Source: Gammaproteobacteria bacterium
GTDB taxonomy: Bacteria; Pseudomonadota; Gammaproteobacteria; Enterobacterales; Alteromonadaceae
DNA: 64,000 nt
Direction: 5' to 3'
NCBI GenBank assembly: GCA_018826295.1
Contig: JAHJZX010000045.1
Coordinates: forward strand, 45,192 to 109,191
Shown: piece by piece, positions 52,520 through 60,177 of the stretch
Layout: each line of letters opens with the position of its first letter
Position numbering within the stretch: the first letter of the stretch is position 1
Translations under genes and position numbers: made by a program
Notes under the pieces: model-generated
What the model was told of the DNA's origin: nothing
Seen by the model: the letters and a program-made list of their open reading frames with translations, nothing else
The model's database searches: none

Positions 52520-53083
52520 ATGGCAGATCCCGTGACTATTTCCGACATTTATCCGCAATTTGTGCAACAGGCGCTGGCATGGCAGCAACAAAACCACAGT
52601 ACTTTACTGACCTGGGCTGATGAACAGAGTCCTTCGCCGTGCCAGCTTGGTGCCATTGAACACAACCAAGTACAGTGGCAACCGGTACTGCAGCAACCGC
52701 AGGCCGATTTCAGCAATGTTGAACATGCGCTGGAACTAAGCTTACATGATGATATTAAACAGTTTTATCAATTGTATTATGGCGCTGGTCTGGCGGCACA
52801 ACATCAGCGCGGTAAGTTGATGTTATTGATGGTATGGAACAGTGACGATGTTAAACGACTGCAGGAAAACATCATAGGCCATATCATCATGAAGCGCCGG
52901 CTTAAGCAGCGCGAAACGGTATTTTTTGCCACTACCGAAGATGACGACATTATGTTGTCGGTACTTAATAGCAGTGGCGAGGTGTATCTGGAGCATGTCG
53001 GCCAGGAAGTGTCAGAAAAACTGGCCGATAATCTGGCGCAGTTTATGGCTCAGCTTGCGCCCTGTTCTGCCGACGGGCTTTGA
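52520..53083 (+). CDS. syd: SecY-interacting protein Syd
   Basis: Syd binds SecY at the cytoplasmic face of the inner membrane and affects translocons that are misassembled. The 187-residue protein matches the family along its length: [19 protein letters not shown] N-terminus, [57 protein letters not shown] and [30 protein letters not shown] (quoted in parts). It is acidic, peripheral and lacks a signal. It overlaps the convergent DUF2310 gene by 34 bp at the 3' end, an unusually long antisense overlap for this window. Confidence 0.95.
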   Translation: MADPVTISDIYPQFVQQALAWQQQNHSTLLTWADEQSPSPCQLGAIEHNQVQWQPVLQQPQADFSNVEHALELSLHDDIKQFYQLYYGAGLAAQHQRGKLMLLMVWNSDDVKRLQENIIGHIIMKRRLKQRETVFFATTEDDDIMLSVLNSSGEVYLEHVGQEVSEKLADNLAQFMAQLAPCSADGL

Positions 53084-53847
53084 CAATCCCAGGCTATATT
53101 GCTGACTAAAAAGCAGCTATCGCATTTGAAATCGAATAATTGCAGCAGGGGCTCAGCTAATCGCCAATTGCCACCACAGCCCGGGCAGCTTTTGTTGGTA
53201 TCGGCAGTGCAATCGCTGCTGCTGCCACTGTAAAGGGCGTAATACACTGCAATATTGTTGTCAGCGGCCAGGCGCCGCGCCAAACGACGGCCCTGACGGT
53301 TAAGTTCGCTGTGCAATTGTTGCATGCTACGTTCTGCCGTTTTGTGCAATACCCGGCTTTGCTGCATCTGAATTTCATCCAGCGCCTGATACTGCAGTTG
53401 CCAACGCAGTAAAGCCTCATGATCGGGATCTGCTGTGCGTAACTGATACAACGGCACCGGAGCTAAATCGGCACCGCAGCGCAGTGGCGAGCAGGTGTCA
53501 CTGAAACGGCTGTACAGGATGTAAAATTCACTTTGCTGGCAGGGATCGCTATGTTGTGACATTAGATCCATACCCAGTATCCTGACCTGAGGATAGGCCA
53601 GGCCGGCTGCGGCAAGTTGTTGCTGGGCCTGCAGACCTCTTGGGCTATGACAGCTTTGTTGCAGCGCATTTTCTGCCGGTAGTACCAGGCGGCAGACAAA
53701 ACTGTGCTGCTGCCAGGCAGTGGGGAACTCCCGCCCCAGGCTCTGACCATTAAAAATAAGTGCCTCAACGTAATTACGAATAGCAGCTTCAGCCCGATCT
53801 AAGCTGGTATCGGCAATGATTTTGAACGTCAGTTCTGCCAGATACAT
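53050..53847 (-). CDS. DUF2310 zinc-ribbon-containing protein
   Basis: This 265-residue protein matches the DUF2310 family (predicted nucleic-acid-binding zinc-ribbon proteins). The C-terminus has two CxxC pairs, KSCPGCGGNW and FKCDSCFLVSN (about 222-250), suited to bind zinc. The N-terminal 200 residues contain YALDEIQMQQSRVLHKTAERSMQQLHSELNRQGRRLAR-type helices (quoted in part). No signal or membrane helix is seen. Its ATG overlaps the stop of the upstream 97-codon gene (TAATG), showing translational coupling. Function is unknown; RNA or DNA binding is inferred from the ribbon. Confidence 0.85.
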   Translation of the reverse strand: MYLAELTFKIIADTSLDRAEAAIRNYVEALIFNGQSLGREFPTAWQQHSFVCRLVLPAENALQQSCHSPRGLQAQQQLAAAGLAYPQVRILGMDLMSQHSDPCQQSEFYILYSRFSDTCSPLRCGADLAPVPLYQLRTADPDHEALLRWQLQYQALDEIQMQQSRVLHKTAERSMQQLHSELNRQGRRLARRLAADNNIAVYYALYSGSSSDCTADTNKSCPGCGGNWRLAEPLLQLFDFKCDSCFLVSNIAWDCQSPSAEQGAS

Positions 53848-54140
53848 TAGCTATTACCCAATTTACTGAGTAATAAATCCAGTTTGGCTTCAATTCGGTT
53901 TAGTTGTTGGTGTAAATCATCCACTTGATCAGCATTGTGCTCTGCTGGCTGCGGCGCTGGTTCGCCCGGACTGGCATCGGCATATATTGGATTACTGCGC
54001 CAGTGCTGATAAGCAGCAAAAAGCTGTTGCGGTGTGAGCTGTCCAGCCAGGCGGGCACGGAACAGTGCCAGACTGGGGTTTTTACCTTCCCGCTTTAATT
54101 GGCCTGCGGCCTGTTGCAACAGTTGCATGAAGTCTGTCAT
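53847..54140 (-). CDS. Conserved hypothetical protein, 97 residues
   Basis: The first half (MTDFMQLLQQAAGQLKREGKNPSLALFRARLAGQLTPQQLFAAYQHW, quoted in part) is helical with a KNPSLALFRARL motif; an acidic, proline-rich linker follows; and the C-terminus is a short coiled coil (LHQQLNRIEAKLDLLLSKL). I do not recognise a named family, but the pattern is seen in small cytoplasmic proteins of Alteromonadales. Translationally coupled to the DUF2310 gene through a one-base overlap. An oligomerising partner of that protein would fit but is not shown. Confidence 0.7.
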   Translation of the reverse strand: MTDFMQLLQQAAGQLKREGKNPSLALFRARLAGQLTPQQLFAAYQHWRSNPIYADASPGEPAPQPAEHNADQVDDLHQQLNRIEAKLDLLLSKLGNS

Positions 54141-54250
54141 CTGATGCCTTAGATTGTTTGTTTGACTAACTATTGGCGAAATTTACCATCAATCCGCTTG
54201 GAAAGATAATGCTGAATTCGTATCTGTATGTTTTAAAACAGTTTAATTGC

Positions 54251-54265
54251 TGGCATATTCTTTGC
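54251..54265 (+). promoter_or_regulatory. Sigma-54-like -24/-12 promoter
   Basis: TGGCATATTCTTTGC has the GG and GC dinucleotides at the required 12-base register and the TGGCA and TTGC(T) parts of the consensus TGGCAC-N5-TTGCW. Transcription would start near 54277, 48 bp before the DUF3192 start codon. No enhancer-binding activator or its site is identified. Confidence 0.45.
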
Positions 54266-54324
54266 TGAAGACACAGCAGCCTGAAATACTGGCCAAGTAC
54301 TTACAACAATTAAGGAAAGTTATT

Positions 54325-54684
54325 ATGTTAGCAAAAGTTTTTGTCGCCGCTGCGCTGGCCGTGACGTTATCAGGATGTGTAGTAGCTGTTGGCGGTAATC
54401 ATGAGTTTGATGACGATAGCAACTGGAAGAAAACGCAAAGCCAGAATCAGCAACAAATTAACAAGCTGACACTGGATATGACCGCAGAGGAAATCCGTAC
54501 TTTGCTGGGCACGCCGGATTTTACCGAGTCTTTTGTTAAAGAGAGTGACACTGTGCAAGTGTTGTTTTACCGCACCCATCATCACAAAAGCGACGGTAAA
54601 ACCACCAAAGAAGAGTGCACGCCTTTGATCTTCAAACAAGGGCGCTTAACCGGCTGGGGCGATAAGGCGTACCAGTATCTGTAA
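54325..54684 (+). CDS. DUF3192 family lipoprotein
   Basis: This 119-residue lipoprotein starts MLAKVFVAAALAVTLSGCVV (lipobox LSGC), so it is membrane-anchored in the envelope. The mature part carries the DUF3192 pattern MTAEEIRTLLGTPDFTESF, VQVLFYRTHHHKSDGKTTKEECTPLIF (in part) and LTGWGDKAYQYL. It is a paralogue of the membrane-anchored protein at 47003. The frame opens 26 codons earlier, but AAGGAAAG lies before the ATG at 54325. A sigma-54-like element at 54251 suggests control by a nitrogen- or envelope-stress activator. Function unknown. Confidence 0.88.
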   Translation: MLAKVFVAAALAVTLSGCVVAVGGNHEFDDDSNWKKTQSQNQQQINKLTLDMTAEEIRTLLGTPDFTESFVKESDTVQVLFYRTHHHKSDGKTTKEECTPLIFKQGRLTGWGDKAYQYL

Positions 54685-54695
54685 CATCAATACCC

Positions 54696-54725
54696 GCCCG
54701 CTGGCATAAATCCTTGCCGGCGGGC
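54696..54725. terminator. GC-rich hairpin between DUF3192 and DUF2789 genes
   Basis: GCCCGCTGGC (54696-54705) and GCCGGCGGGC (54716-54725) pair over 10 bp with one G-T pair and a 10-nt loop. There is no U tract; convergent genes flank it. Confidence 0.5.
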
Positions 54726-54755
54726 TATCGGCGGCATGTGTTGTTACTACTATTT

Positions 54756-54983
54756 TCAGTGCAACAACGTATTTAACTCATCAATAATTTCACACCATTC
54801 GGCGTCCTGTTTTAACGACTCGCGCAAAAAGCCGGCCTGCGCCGCATTCCAAAATGGTGCATCCTGAATGGCCATTCCCGGTGCCAGTTTGTGTTGTTGC
54901 ACAAAAAGATTGACGGCCCTCTCATCGTTATCCAGGCCCAGTTGGGCGAACAAGGTTGTCAGAGTGTGTGCTGAGGTATCCAT
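54756..54983 (-). CDS. DUF2789 family protein
   Basis: This 75-residue protein matches the whole DUF2789 domain: MDTSAHTLTTLFAQLGLDND, INLF-type segment FVQQHKLAPGMAIQDAPFWNAAQAGFLRESLKQDAEWCEIIDELNTLL (quoted in part). The family is small, acidic and cytoplasmic, with no known function. AGGAG lies 6 bases before the ATG. It stands alone, convergent with the DUF3192 lipoprotein gene. Confidence 0.88.
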   Translation of the reverse strand: MDTSAHTLTTLFAQLGLDNDERAVNLFVQQHKLAPGMAIQDAPFWNAAQAGFLRESLKQDAEWCEIIDELNTLLH

Positions 54984-55126
54984 TGCGACTCCTGTGTCTT
55001 ACTGCTGTTAGCCTGCCTGCTAAAAAGCATAGCTGTTATCAGTAAATTTGCTGAATTGCAGCGCTTGGCATTTTATATTCACACTGCTATGGTGGTGAAA
55101 AAAACAACAATAACTAAGGATCCAGC

Positions 55127-55777
55127 ATGTTGGCAGAGTTGAATACGGCAAACGTAGACCAGTTAAAAGCAATGTTACTTAGCGCTGAAGAGTTAAAACT
55201 GGCAGCATCATTGCTGTACCAGTCGTACCATGATGATCCTTTGTTTATGGAGATTTTCCGCGCGGATAAACCAGATTATGAGCAGCGTTTGCGCGCAGCG
55301 ATCCGCGAAGAGCTCAGCACCTTCTGGCAGGCAAATCAGCCGATAATAGGCTTGTTTAACGCCGAGCAATTACTCGGTGTCGCCTGTGTTATTACACCCG
55401 ACTCTGGCATTGGCGCCAGTAGGTTATGGCACTGGCGGCTGAAAATGTTGCTGACGGCAGGCTATGTGTCTACTAAGCAATTACTCGACAAAGAGCAAAA
55501 AATTCATGCTGCTATGCCGGCACAGCGTTATCATATGCTGGCCTTTATTGCCGTGGCGCCTAAGCACCAGCATTTGGGTTTGGGGCACTATCTGATCCAC
55601 GCTGTCGACTCTATTGTCGATAAAGACGAACACTCTGCCGGTATCGGCGTCTTTGTCACGCTGGAGAAGTATCACGCCTTTTTTGCTGATGATTTGTATC
55701 AGCCGGTTACCAAACTGACGTTTAACACTGTCAGTGGTACTTTGATGTTCCGGCAACGGCAGCAACTGACAGTTTGA
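55127..55777 (+). CDS. GNAT family N-acetyltransferase
   Basis: This 216-residue acetyltransferase has the acetyl-CoA-binding core YHMLAFIAVAPKHQHLGLGHYLIHAVD (about 140-166), where the pyrophosphate loop reads HQHLGLG instead of the common RxxGxG/A, and a C-terminal strand VTLEKYHAFFADDLYQPV. The N-terminal 60 residues hold the LYQSYHDDPLFMEIFRADKPDY segment of the substrate side. No signal peptide. The target amine cannot be inferred. GGATCC is the only purine-rich stretch before the ATG. It ends 21 bp before the Mpo1-like gene, so the two may be co-transcribed. Confidence 0.85.
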   Translation: MLAELNTANVDQLKAMLLSAEELKLAASLLYQSYHDDPLFMEIFRADKPDYEQRLRAAIREELSTFWQANQPIIGLFNAEQLLGVACVITPDSGIGASRLWHWRLKMLLTAGYVSTKQLLDKEQKIHAAMPAQRYHMLAFIAVAPKHQHLGLGHYLIHAVDSIVDKDEHSAGIGVFVTLEKYHAFFADDLYQPVTKLTFNTVSGTLMFRQRQQLTV

Positions 55778-55798
55778 TCGGGTAGGGGAATAGCGCTT

Positions 55799-56113
55799 AT
55801 GACTAAATTCAGTAGTTTCGCCGAGTTTTACCCGTATTATTTAACCGAGCACCGCAATCCAATCTGCCGTGCCTTGCATTATATTGGCAGTGGCTTAGTG
55901 ATAACGGTGCTGTTGTTTGCACTACTGACGCAGCAATGGCGTTTATTGTGGCTGTTGCCGCTTATAGGTTATGGTTTCGCCTGGCTGGGGCATCTGGTGT
56001 TTGAACACAATAAACCGGCGACCTTTAAATATCCGTTTTACAGTCTGGCCGCAGATTGGGTAATGCTGAAAGATTTTTTAACCGGCCAGTTAAAACGCAA
56101 ACTACCGGGCTAA
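55799..56113 (+). CDS. Mpo1-like (DUF962) membrane protein
   Basis: This 104-residue protein has two or three membrane helices (about 28-48, 50-68). The DUF962/Mpo1 pattern FAEFYPYYLTEHRNPICRALHYIGSGL and the histidines in WLGHLVFEHNKPATFKYP match. Yeast Mpo1 is an iron-dependent dioxygenase in 2-hydroxy fatty acid alpha-oxidation; whether bacterial members share this reaction is not established. It follows the acetyltransferase closely and overlaps the end of the convergent DUF3301 gene by 4 bp. Confidence 0.9.
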   Translation: MTKFSSFAEFYPYYLTEHRNPICRALHYIGSGLVITVLLFALLTQQWRLLWLLPLIGYGFAWLGHLVFEHNKPATFKYPFYSLAADWVMLKDFLTGQLKRKLPG

Positions 56114-56409
56114 TTAATACGATAAGCCGGTAAATTAAATGCCGCCAGGCGCATGCCGCTAAGTAATAATTCCGCCTGGTAACGGCTTTCGCCATCGCCA
56201 CTGAAATCGACCTGATATAGCGTTATAAAACGCAAGCGGCCATTAATTCTGCGAAAGCTATGGCCACTGCGGCCACAATCGAGCAATTGCAATTGTTGCT
56301 GCTGACACAGCTGGCGCGCTATTACTACGGCGCGCTCGTCTTGTTTGCGCTGCTGCCAAAACAGATAACACAGGCTGCTGATAACCAGCAGCAATAACAC
56401 CGGACCCAT
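56110..56409 (-). CDS. DUF3301 family membrane protein
   Basis: This 99-residue protein has one N-terminal membrane helix (GPVLLLLVISSLCYLFWQQ) and a soluble domain of DUF3301 type: RAVVIARQLCQQQQLQLLDCG, then SFRRINGRLRFITLYQVDFSGDGESRYQAELLLSGMRL (quoted in part). The family is restricted to gammaproteobacteria and its function is unknown. The gene is single, divergent from the yqcC-truC-yqcA run. Confidence 0.88.
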   Translation of the reverse strand: MGPVLLLLVISSLCYLFWQQRKQDERAVVIARQLCQQQQLQLLDCGRSGHSFRRINGRLRFITLYQVDFSGDGESRYQAELLLSGMRLAAFNLPAYRIN

Positions 56410-56518
56410 ATCTCACTCCTAAAGCTATTGGCTGATAATGCTGATTAGCATGTTGTTTTACAAGGGCTGGCTGTAGCTTTTGCTTATGCTAAACTGCGCT
56501 GCTTATTACGAGGTAGTT

Positions 56519-56839
56519 ATGTCAGACGCAGTTAATACCCTGCTTATTGAACTGGAAACGGAATTAAAACGTCAGCAACTCTGGAGCGCTGTGCCTCCCG
56601 ATGCTGCCGCTATGGCCAGCACACTGCCATTTTGCTGCGATACCTTGCTGCTTGAGCAATGGTTGCAATTTGTCTTTCTGCCGCGGCTGTATGCTATGTT
56701 AGACGCGCAGTTAGCCTTACCAAATAAGATCGGCATATTGCCGATAGCAGAGCAGGCATTTAGTGCTGATAGCGCACGTTTTAGCCGGTTGCTGGCTATT
56801 ATTGGCCGTATTGACAATACCTTGTCGGCGGCTGTATGA
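56519..56839 (+). CDS. yqcC: YqcC family (DUF446) protein
   Basis: This 106-residue helical cytoplasmic protein is close in length to E. coli YqcC and matches DUF446: the core is LPFCCDTLLLEQWLQFVFLPRLYAMLDAQLALPNKIGILPIAEQAF (quoted in part). No function is assigned. The ATG at 56519 follows AGG; the frame opens 13 codons earlier. Its stop overlaps the truC start by four bases (ATGA), and the order yqcC-truC-yqcA is the same as in E. coli, which points to a long-standing operon. Confidence 0.92.
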   Translation: MSDAVNTLLIELETELKRQQLWSAVPPDAAAMASTLPFCCDTLLLEQWLQFVFLPRLYAMLDAQLALPNKIGILPIAEQAFSADSARFSRLLAIIGRIDNTLSAAV

Positions 56840-57648
56840 GTTCAGCCGAGCCTTTTGTCTTGCAAGCGCCGCTCACTATCCTGTATCAGGATGAGCATCT
56901 GGTGGCGATCGATAAACCCAGCGGTATGTTAGTGCATCGCTCGTTTTTAGATAAACATGAGACGGTGTTTGTTATGCAGACGCTGCGCGATCAAATTGGT
57001 CGGCATGTGTTTCCGGTGCACCGCTTGGATCGTCCAACTTCAGGTGTGCTGCTGTTTGCTTTGTCCAGTGAGGTGGCCAGGTTATTGGGACAGCAGCAGG
57101 AGCAGCAGCTTTGGCGCAAGTTTTATCTGGCGGTGGTGCGGGGTTTTCTACCTCAGGGCGGTGAGCTGGATTATCCTTTAAAAGAGCAACTTGATGATAT
57201 TGCCGATAAATTTAGCCGAAGCGATAAAGCGCCGCAGCAAGCCATTACCCGCTTTCAGCCACTACAGCAGGTAGAGCTGCAGATCCCGGTAAGTAAGTAT
57301 CCGGCAGCGCGTTACTCTTTAGTGGCACTACAGCCGTTAACCGGTCGTAAACATCAGTTACGCCGCCACCTGGCTCATCTGCGCCATCCAATAGTGGGTG
57401 ACACCAGTCATGGCGATGGTAAACACAATGCTTTGTTCAAACAGCATTTTAACTGTCGTCGTTTACTGCTGGTTGCTAAGCAATTACAACTGCTGCATCC
57501 GCTTAGCGGTGAAACTTTGTTGTTTAGTGCCGGTCTGAACGAACTTATTCCGCTGTTTCAGCAATTTGGCTGGCCGACAGATGACGCTTATTATCAGCAA
57601 CAGTTCGCTGAACTTTTTACGGAGCAAACATGGCAAAAATTGCAGTAA
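56836..57648 (+). CDS. truC: tRNA pseudouridine(65) synthase
   Basis: TruC converts uridine 65 in the acceptor/T-stem region of certain tRNAs to pseudouridine. The 270-residue RluA-family protein has the catalytic aspartate in HRLDRPTSGVLLFALS (about residue 62), the motif LVALQPLTGRKHQLRRHLAHLRHPIVGDTSHGDGKHN (in part, about 160-195) with its TruC-type HGDGKHN ending, and the DEHLVAIDKPSGMLVH start. It overlaps yqcC by 4 bp and the next gene by 19 bp. Confidence 0.96.
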   Translation: MSSAEPFVLQAPLTILYQDEHLVAIDKPSGMLVHRSFLDKHETVFVMQTLRDQIGRHVFPVHRLDRPTSGVLLFALSSEVARLLGQQQEQQLWRKFYLAVVRGFLPQGGELDYPLKEQLDDIADKFSRSDKAPQQAITRFQPLQQVELQIPVSKYPAARYSLVALQPLTGRKHQLRRHLAHLRHPIVGDTSHGDGKHNALFKQHFNCRRLLLVAKQLQLLHPLSGETLLFSAGLNELIPLFQQFGWPTDDAYYQQQFAELFTEQTWQKLQ

Positions 57649-58079
57649 TGGTAGGCAGTGTTTATGGCGCAGCCATATATGTAGCCGAGCAGGCGCAAGC
57701 GCTGCTTTCCGGTCTGGGGCACGAGGTCAGGCTGTACGAAGAGGCGAAATTAGACGAGGTACAGGCTTTTAACGCTGATATCTGGCTGGTGATAAGCTCC
57801 ACCACCGGCCAGGGCGATATTCCGGATAATTTATTGCCGTTTTATCTGGATGTACAAAACCGCTTTCCGTTACTTACTGGCAAACAGTTTGCCGTGATCG
57901 CCCTGGGTGACAGCAGCTATGACACCTTCTGCGGTGCCGGCGAGCAACTGCGTGACTTACTGCTGGAAATTCAGGCGGCTGAGCTCTCACCCATGTTGCG
58001 CATTGACGCCGGTGAAACGCTGGAGCCAGAGACAATTGCTTTGCCCTGGCTTAAGCAGCAATTTAGTGCGTTAAGCTAA
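57630..58079 (+). CDS. yqcA: Flavodoxin YqcA
   Basis: This 149-residue flavodoxin, equal in length to E. coli YqcA, should bind FMN and carry electrons to a partner not yet known. The FMN phosphate loop is MVGSVYGAAIYVAE (about 5-18), the isoalloxazine-binding loops are SSTTGQGDIPDN (about 53-64) and ALGDSSYDTFCGAG (about 90-103). It is translated from within the last 19 bp of truC, so expression is coupled. It ends 4 bp inside the convergent cysZ gene. Confidence 0.94.
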   Translation: MAKIAVMVGSVYGAAIYVAEQAQALLSGLGHEVRLYEEAKLDEVQAFNADIWLVISSTTGQGDIPDNLLPFYLDVQNRFPLLTGKQFAVIALGDSSYDTFCGAGEQLRDLLLEIQAAELSPMLRIDAGETLEPETIALPWLKQQFSALS

Positions 58080-58837
58080 CAATACTTATCCAGCCGGTTG
58101 TAGGCTTTGGCACCCGGCGCTTTTAGCGCCTGGTCGTTTTGCTCTGCCAGCTTATCGACCCACATAGCGGTAGCACCACAGACGGCTATGGGCATAACAA
58201 ACAGGTTAAACAGCGGGATCATGCAGGCAATATTCACTGTAATACCAAAAGCGAAACTATTGCCTGGCTGATTACGCAGTTGTTGGCGCATCGTGGCAAA
58301 GTCAATTTTGTGATTGTCATAGGGATAATCGACATACTGGATTGCCAGCAACCAGCTGGTAAACAAGAACCATAAAACAGGGCCAACCAGCGGCAAAAAT
58401 AAAAACAACACAAATAAAATAATGGCGCGTGGCAGTGCATACAGCAGTTTTTGCCATTCGCGGCCCAGCATGCGCGGTATATCTTTAATAAAGCCGGCGC
58501 TACCAACGGTAGGTGGGGTTTTACCAGTTAAATGCGCTTCGACTTTTTCGCTAAGCAAACCATTAAAGGGCGCGGCAATAAAATTGGCCACCATAGTAAA
58601 GCTATAGGCCAGGCCAATCACCAGTGTCATCACGCCTAGCGGTATCAGCATGTACTCCAGCCAGTGCAACCATGACGGCAGATAATGCTGTACCGCCGCC
58701 ACCATGGCATTCACCTGCTGCAACAGGACATAAAACGCCAGCGAAAACAGCACCAGATTAATACTTAGCGGTATCAGCACAAAACGCTTTAAACCTTTGG
58801 TCTGGATCAAACTTAAGCCGCGAAAAAAGTAGTACAT
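58076..58837 (-). CDS. cysZ: Sulfate transporter CysZ
   Basis: CysZ is an inner-membrane protein that brings in sulfate for assimilation to cysteine. The 253-residue length equals that of E. coli CysZ. The family pattern is visible in MYYFFRGLSLIQTKGLKRFVLIPLSINLVLF (in part), VANFIAAPFNGLLSEKVEAHLTG (in part) and VDYPYDNHKIDFATMRQQLR. Hydrophobic segments lie at about 22-45, 65-95, 140-170 and 200-230. No other sulfate gene is adjacent. It is convergent with yqcA and ends 4 bp within it. Confidence 0.93.
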   Translation of the reverse strand: MYYFFRGLSLIQTKGLKRFVLIPLSINLVLFSLAFYVLLQQVNAMVAAVQHYLPSWLHWLEYMLIPLGVMTLVIGLAYSFTMVANFIAAPFNGLLSEKVEAHLTGKTPPTVGSAGFIKDIPRMLGREWQKLLYALPRAIILFVLFLFLPLVGPVLWFLFTSWLLAIQYVDYPYDNHKIDFATMRQQLRNQPGNSFAFGITVNIACMIPLFNLFVMPIAVCGATAMWVDKLAEQNDQALKAPGAKAYNRLDKYC

Positions 58838-59053
58838 TAATGCTCAGGCCAGTGAATAGTTTAAGTTACAGGCAGTATAAAGACTTTTATCTCTGGTTTA
58901 AGCGCTCAGGCTGGCTTTTTTCGTAACAGAATATAATGTTGTAACAAGGCTGCTATCAACTGCTGGCTGGTTTTGTGTTAGACTGCGCGCAATTTTTTGG
59001 CTGCGGCTCTTTGCAGCGTGGCCAGGGTTTAAAATGTCAGGAAAGGGTGAGTT

Positions 59054-59248
59054 ATGGCGATCTTAGGTTCTGCGCTGGTGTTTGGATTAACTACGCTGTG
59101 TTTGCTGGCAGGGTTAACCTGTCTGATTTCAGCTTTGCTGGTGCCGGCAGAGGTAGGGGCGGAAAAACGCTTCGAAAAACGCCTGGAGTACACCATGTTT
59201 GCTGCGGTGGGCCTGGTGAGCTTTGCGGTCATGCTGTATATCGGCTAA
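59054..59248 (+). CDS. Small membrane protein, 64 residues
   Basis: This 64-residue protein has two membrane helices (about 6-30 and 47-63) joined by a charged loop EVGAEKRFEKRLEYT. I do not recognise a named family. The ribosome site AAAGGGTGAG precedes the ATG, and a strong terminator follows at 59297, so it looks like a real single-gene unit. Two-helix proteins of this size often act as small membrane regulators or assembly factors, but nothing here shows which. Confidence 0.7.
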   Translation: MAILGSALVFGLTTLCLLAGLTCLISALLVPAEVGAEKRFEKRLEYTMFAAVGLVSFAVMLYIG

Positions 59249-59296
59249 AGGCCAGCTGTCATGCTGCGACCATGACATAACACTACAATGTATGAT

Positions 59297-59327
59297 AAAA
59301 AACGGCAGCCTCAGCTGCCGTTTTTTT
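59297..59327. terminator. Bidirectional rho-independent terminator
   Basis: AAAAACGGCAGC, loop CTCA, GCTGCCGTTTTTTT: a 12-bp stem flanked by A and T runs between the small membrane gene and the convergent dapD. Confidence 0.9.
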
Positions 59328-59344
59328 ATCAGCTATTAATTACT

Positions 59345-60169
59345 CTACTCTACGCTGCGCAGCAGGGCATTAATGCCTACTTTGGCGCGGGTTTGTGCAT
59401 CGACTTTTTTCACGATAATGGCGGCATATAAACTGTGGCTGCCATCTTTAGCCGGAATAGTCCCGGGCACAACGACAGCGCCTGCCGGTACGCGGCCGTA
59501 GCTGATTTCGCCGGTTTCACGATCATAAATACGCGTGCTCTGGCTGATATAGACGCCCATCGACAGCACTGCACCTTCTTCAACAATCACGCCTTCTACC
59601 ACTTCAGAGCGGGCACCGATAAAGCAGTTGTCTTCGATAATGGTTGGGTTGGCCTGCAGCGGCTCTAATACGCCGCCAATGCCGACGCCGCCGGACAAAT
59701 GCACGTTCTTACCAATTTGTGCACAGCTGCCAACAGTGGCCCAAGTGTCTACCATAGTGCCTTCACCAACATAAGCACCGATATTGACATAGGACGGCAT
59801 TAACACCACGTTTTTAGCGATGTAGCTACCGCGGCGCACGGCGGCAGGCGGCACGACGCGCACACCATCGGCCCGGAACTGCTCATCGCTGTAAGCGGCA
59901 TATTTCATTGGCACTTTATCGAAAAAGCGGTTTTCTGCACCGTCCATCACTGCATTGTCGTTAATGCGAAATGACAGCAATACTGCTTTTTTCAGCCACT
60001 GGTGTACTACCCATTCACCGGCAATTTTTTCGGCTACCCGGGCGCTGCCGTTATCCAGCATGCTGATGGCGGTGCTGACGGCCTGCTTTACTTCAGCCGT
60101 TACCGTGCTGGGGGTTATCTCGGCACGTTGTTCAAATGCTTGTTCTATAATGCTTTTTAACTCTGACAT
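59345..60169 (-). CDS. dapD: 2,3,4,5-tetrahydropyridine-2,6-dicarboxylate N-succinyltransferase
   Basis: DapD succinylates tetrahydrodipicolinate with succinyl-CoA in the lysine and meso-diaminopimelate pathway needed for peptidoglycan. The 274-residue length equals the usual enzyme. The C-terminal half is a left-handed beta-helix of hexapeptide repeats: [34 protein letters not shown] and [17 protein letters not shown], with [30 protein letters not shown] (all quoted in part). It starts 8 bp after glnD, as the third gene of map-glnD-dapD. Confidence 0.97.
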   Translation of the reverse strand: MSELKSIIEQAFEQRAEITPSTVTAEVKQAVSTAISMLDNGSARVAEKIAGEWVVHQWLKKAVLLSFRINDNAVMDGAENRFFDKVPMKYAAYSDEQFRADGVRVVPPAAVRRGSYIAKNVVLMPSYVNIGAYVGEGTMVDTWATVGSCAQIGKNVHLSGGVGIGGVLEPLQANPTIIEDNCFIGARSEVVEGVIVEEGAVLSMGVYISQSTRIYDRETGEISYGRVPAGAVVVPGTIPAKDGSHSLYAAIIVKKVDAQTRAKVGINALLRSVE

Positions 60170-60177
60170 TGGGTCTG

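Noticed and set aside
58975..59280. 101-codon plus-strand frame over the small membrane gene
   Set aside because: It is Cys/Gly/Arg-rich and out of frame with the 64-residue protein, which has the ribosome site.
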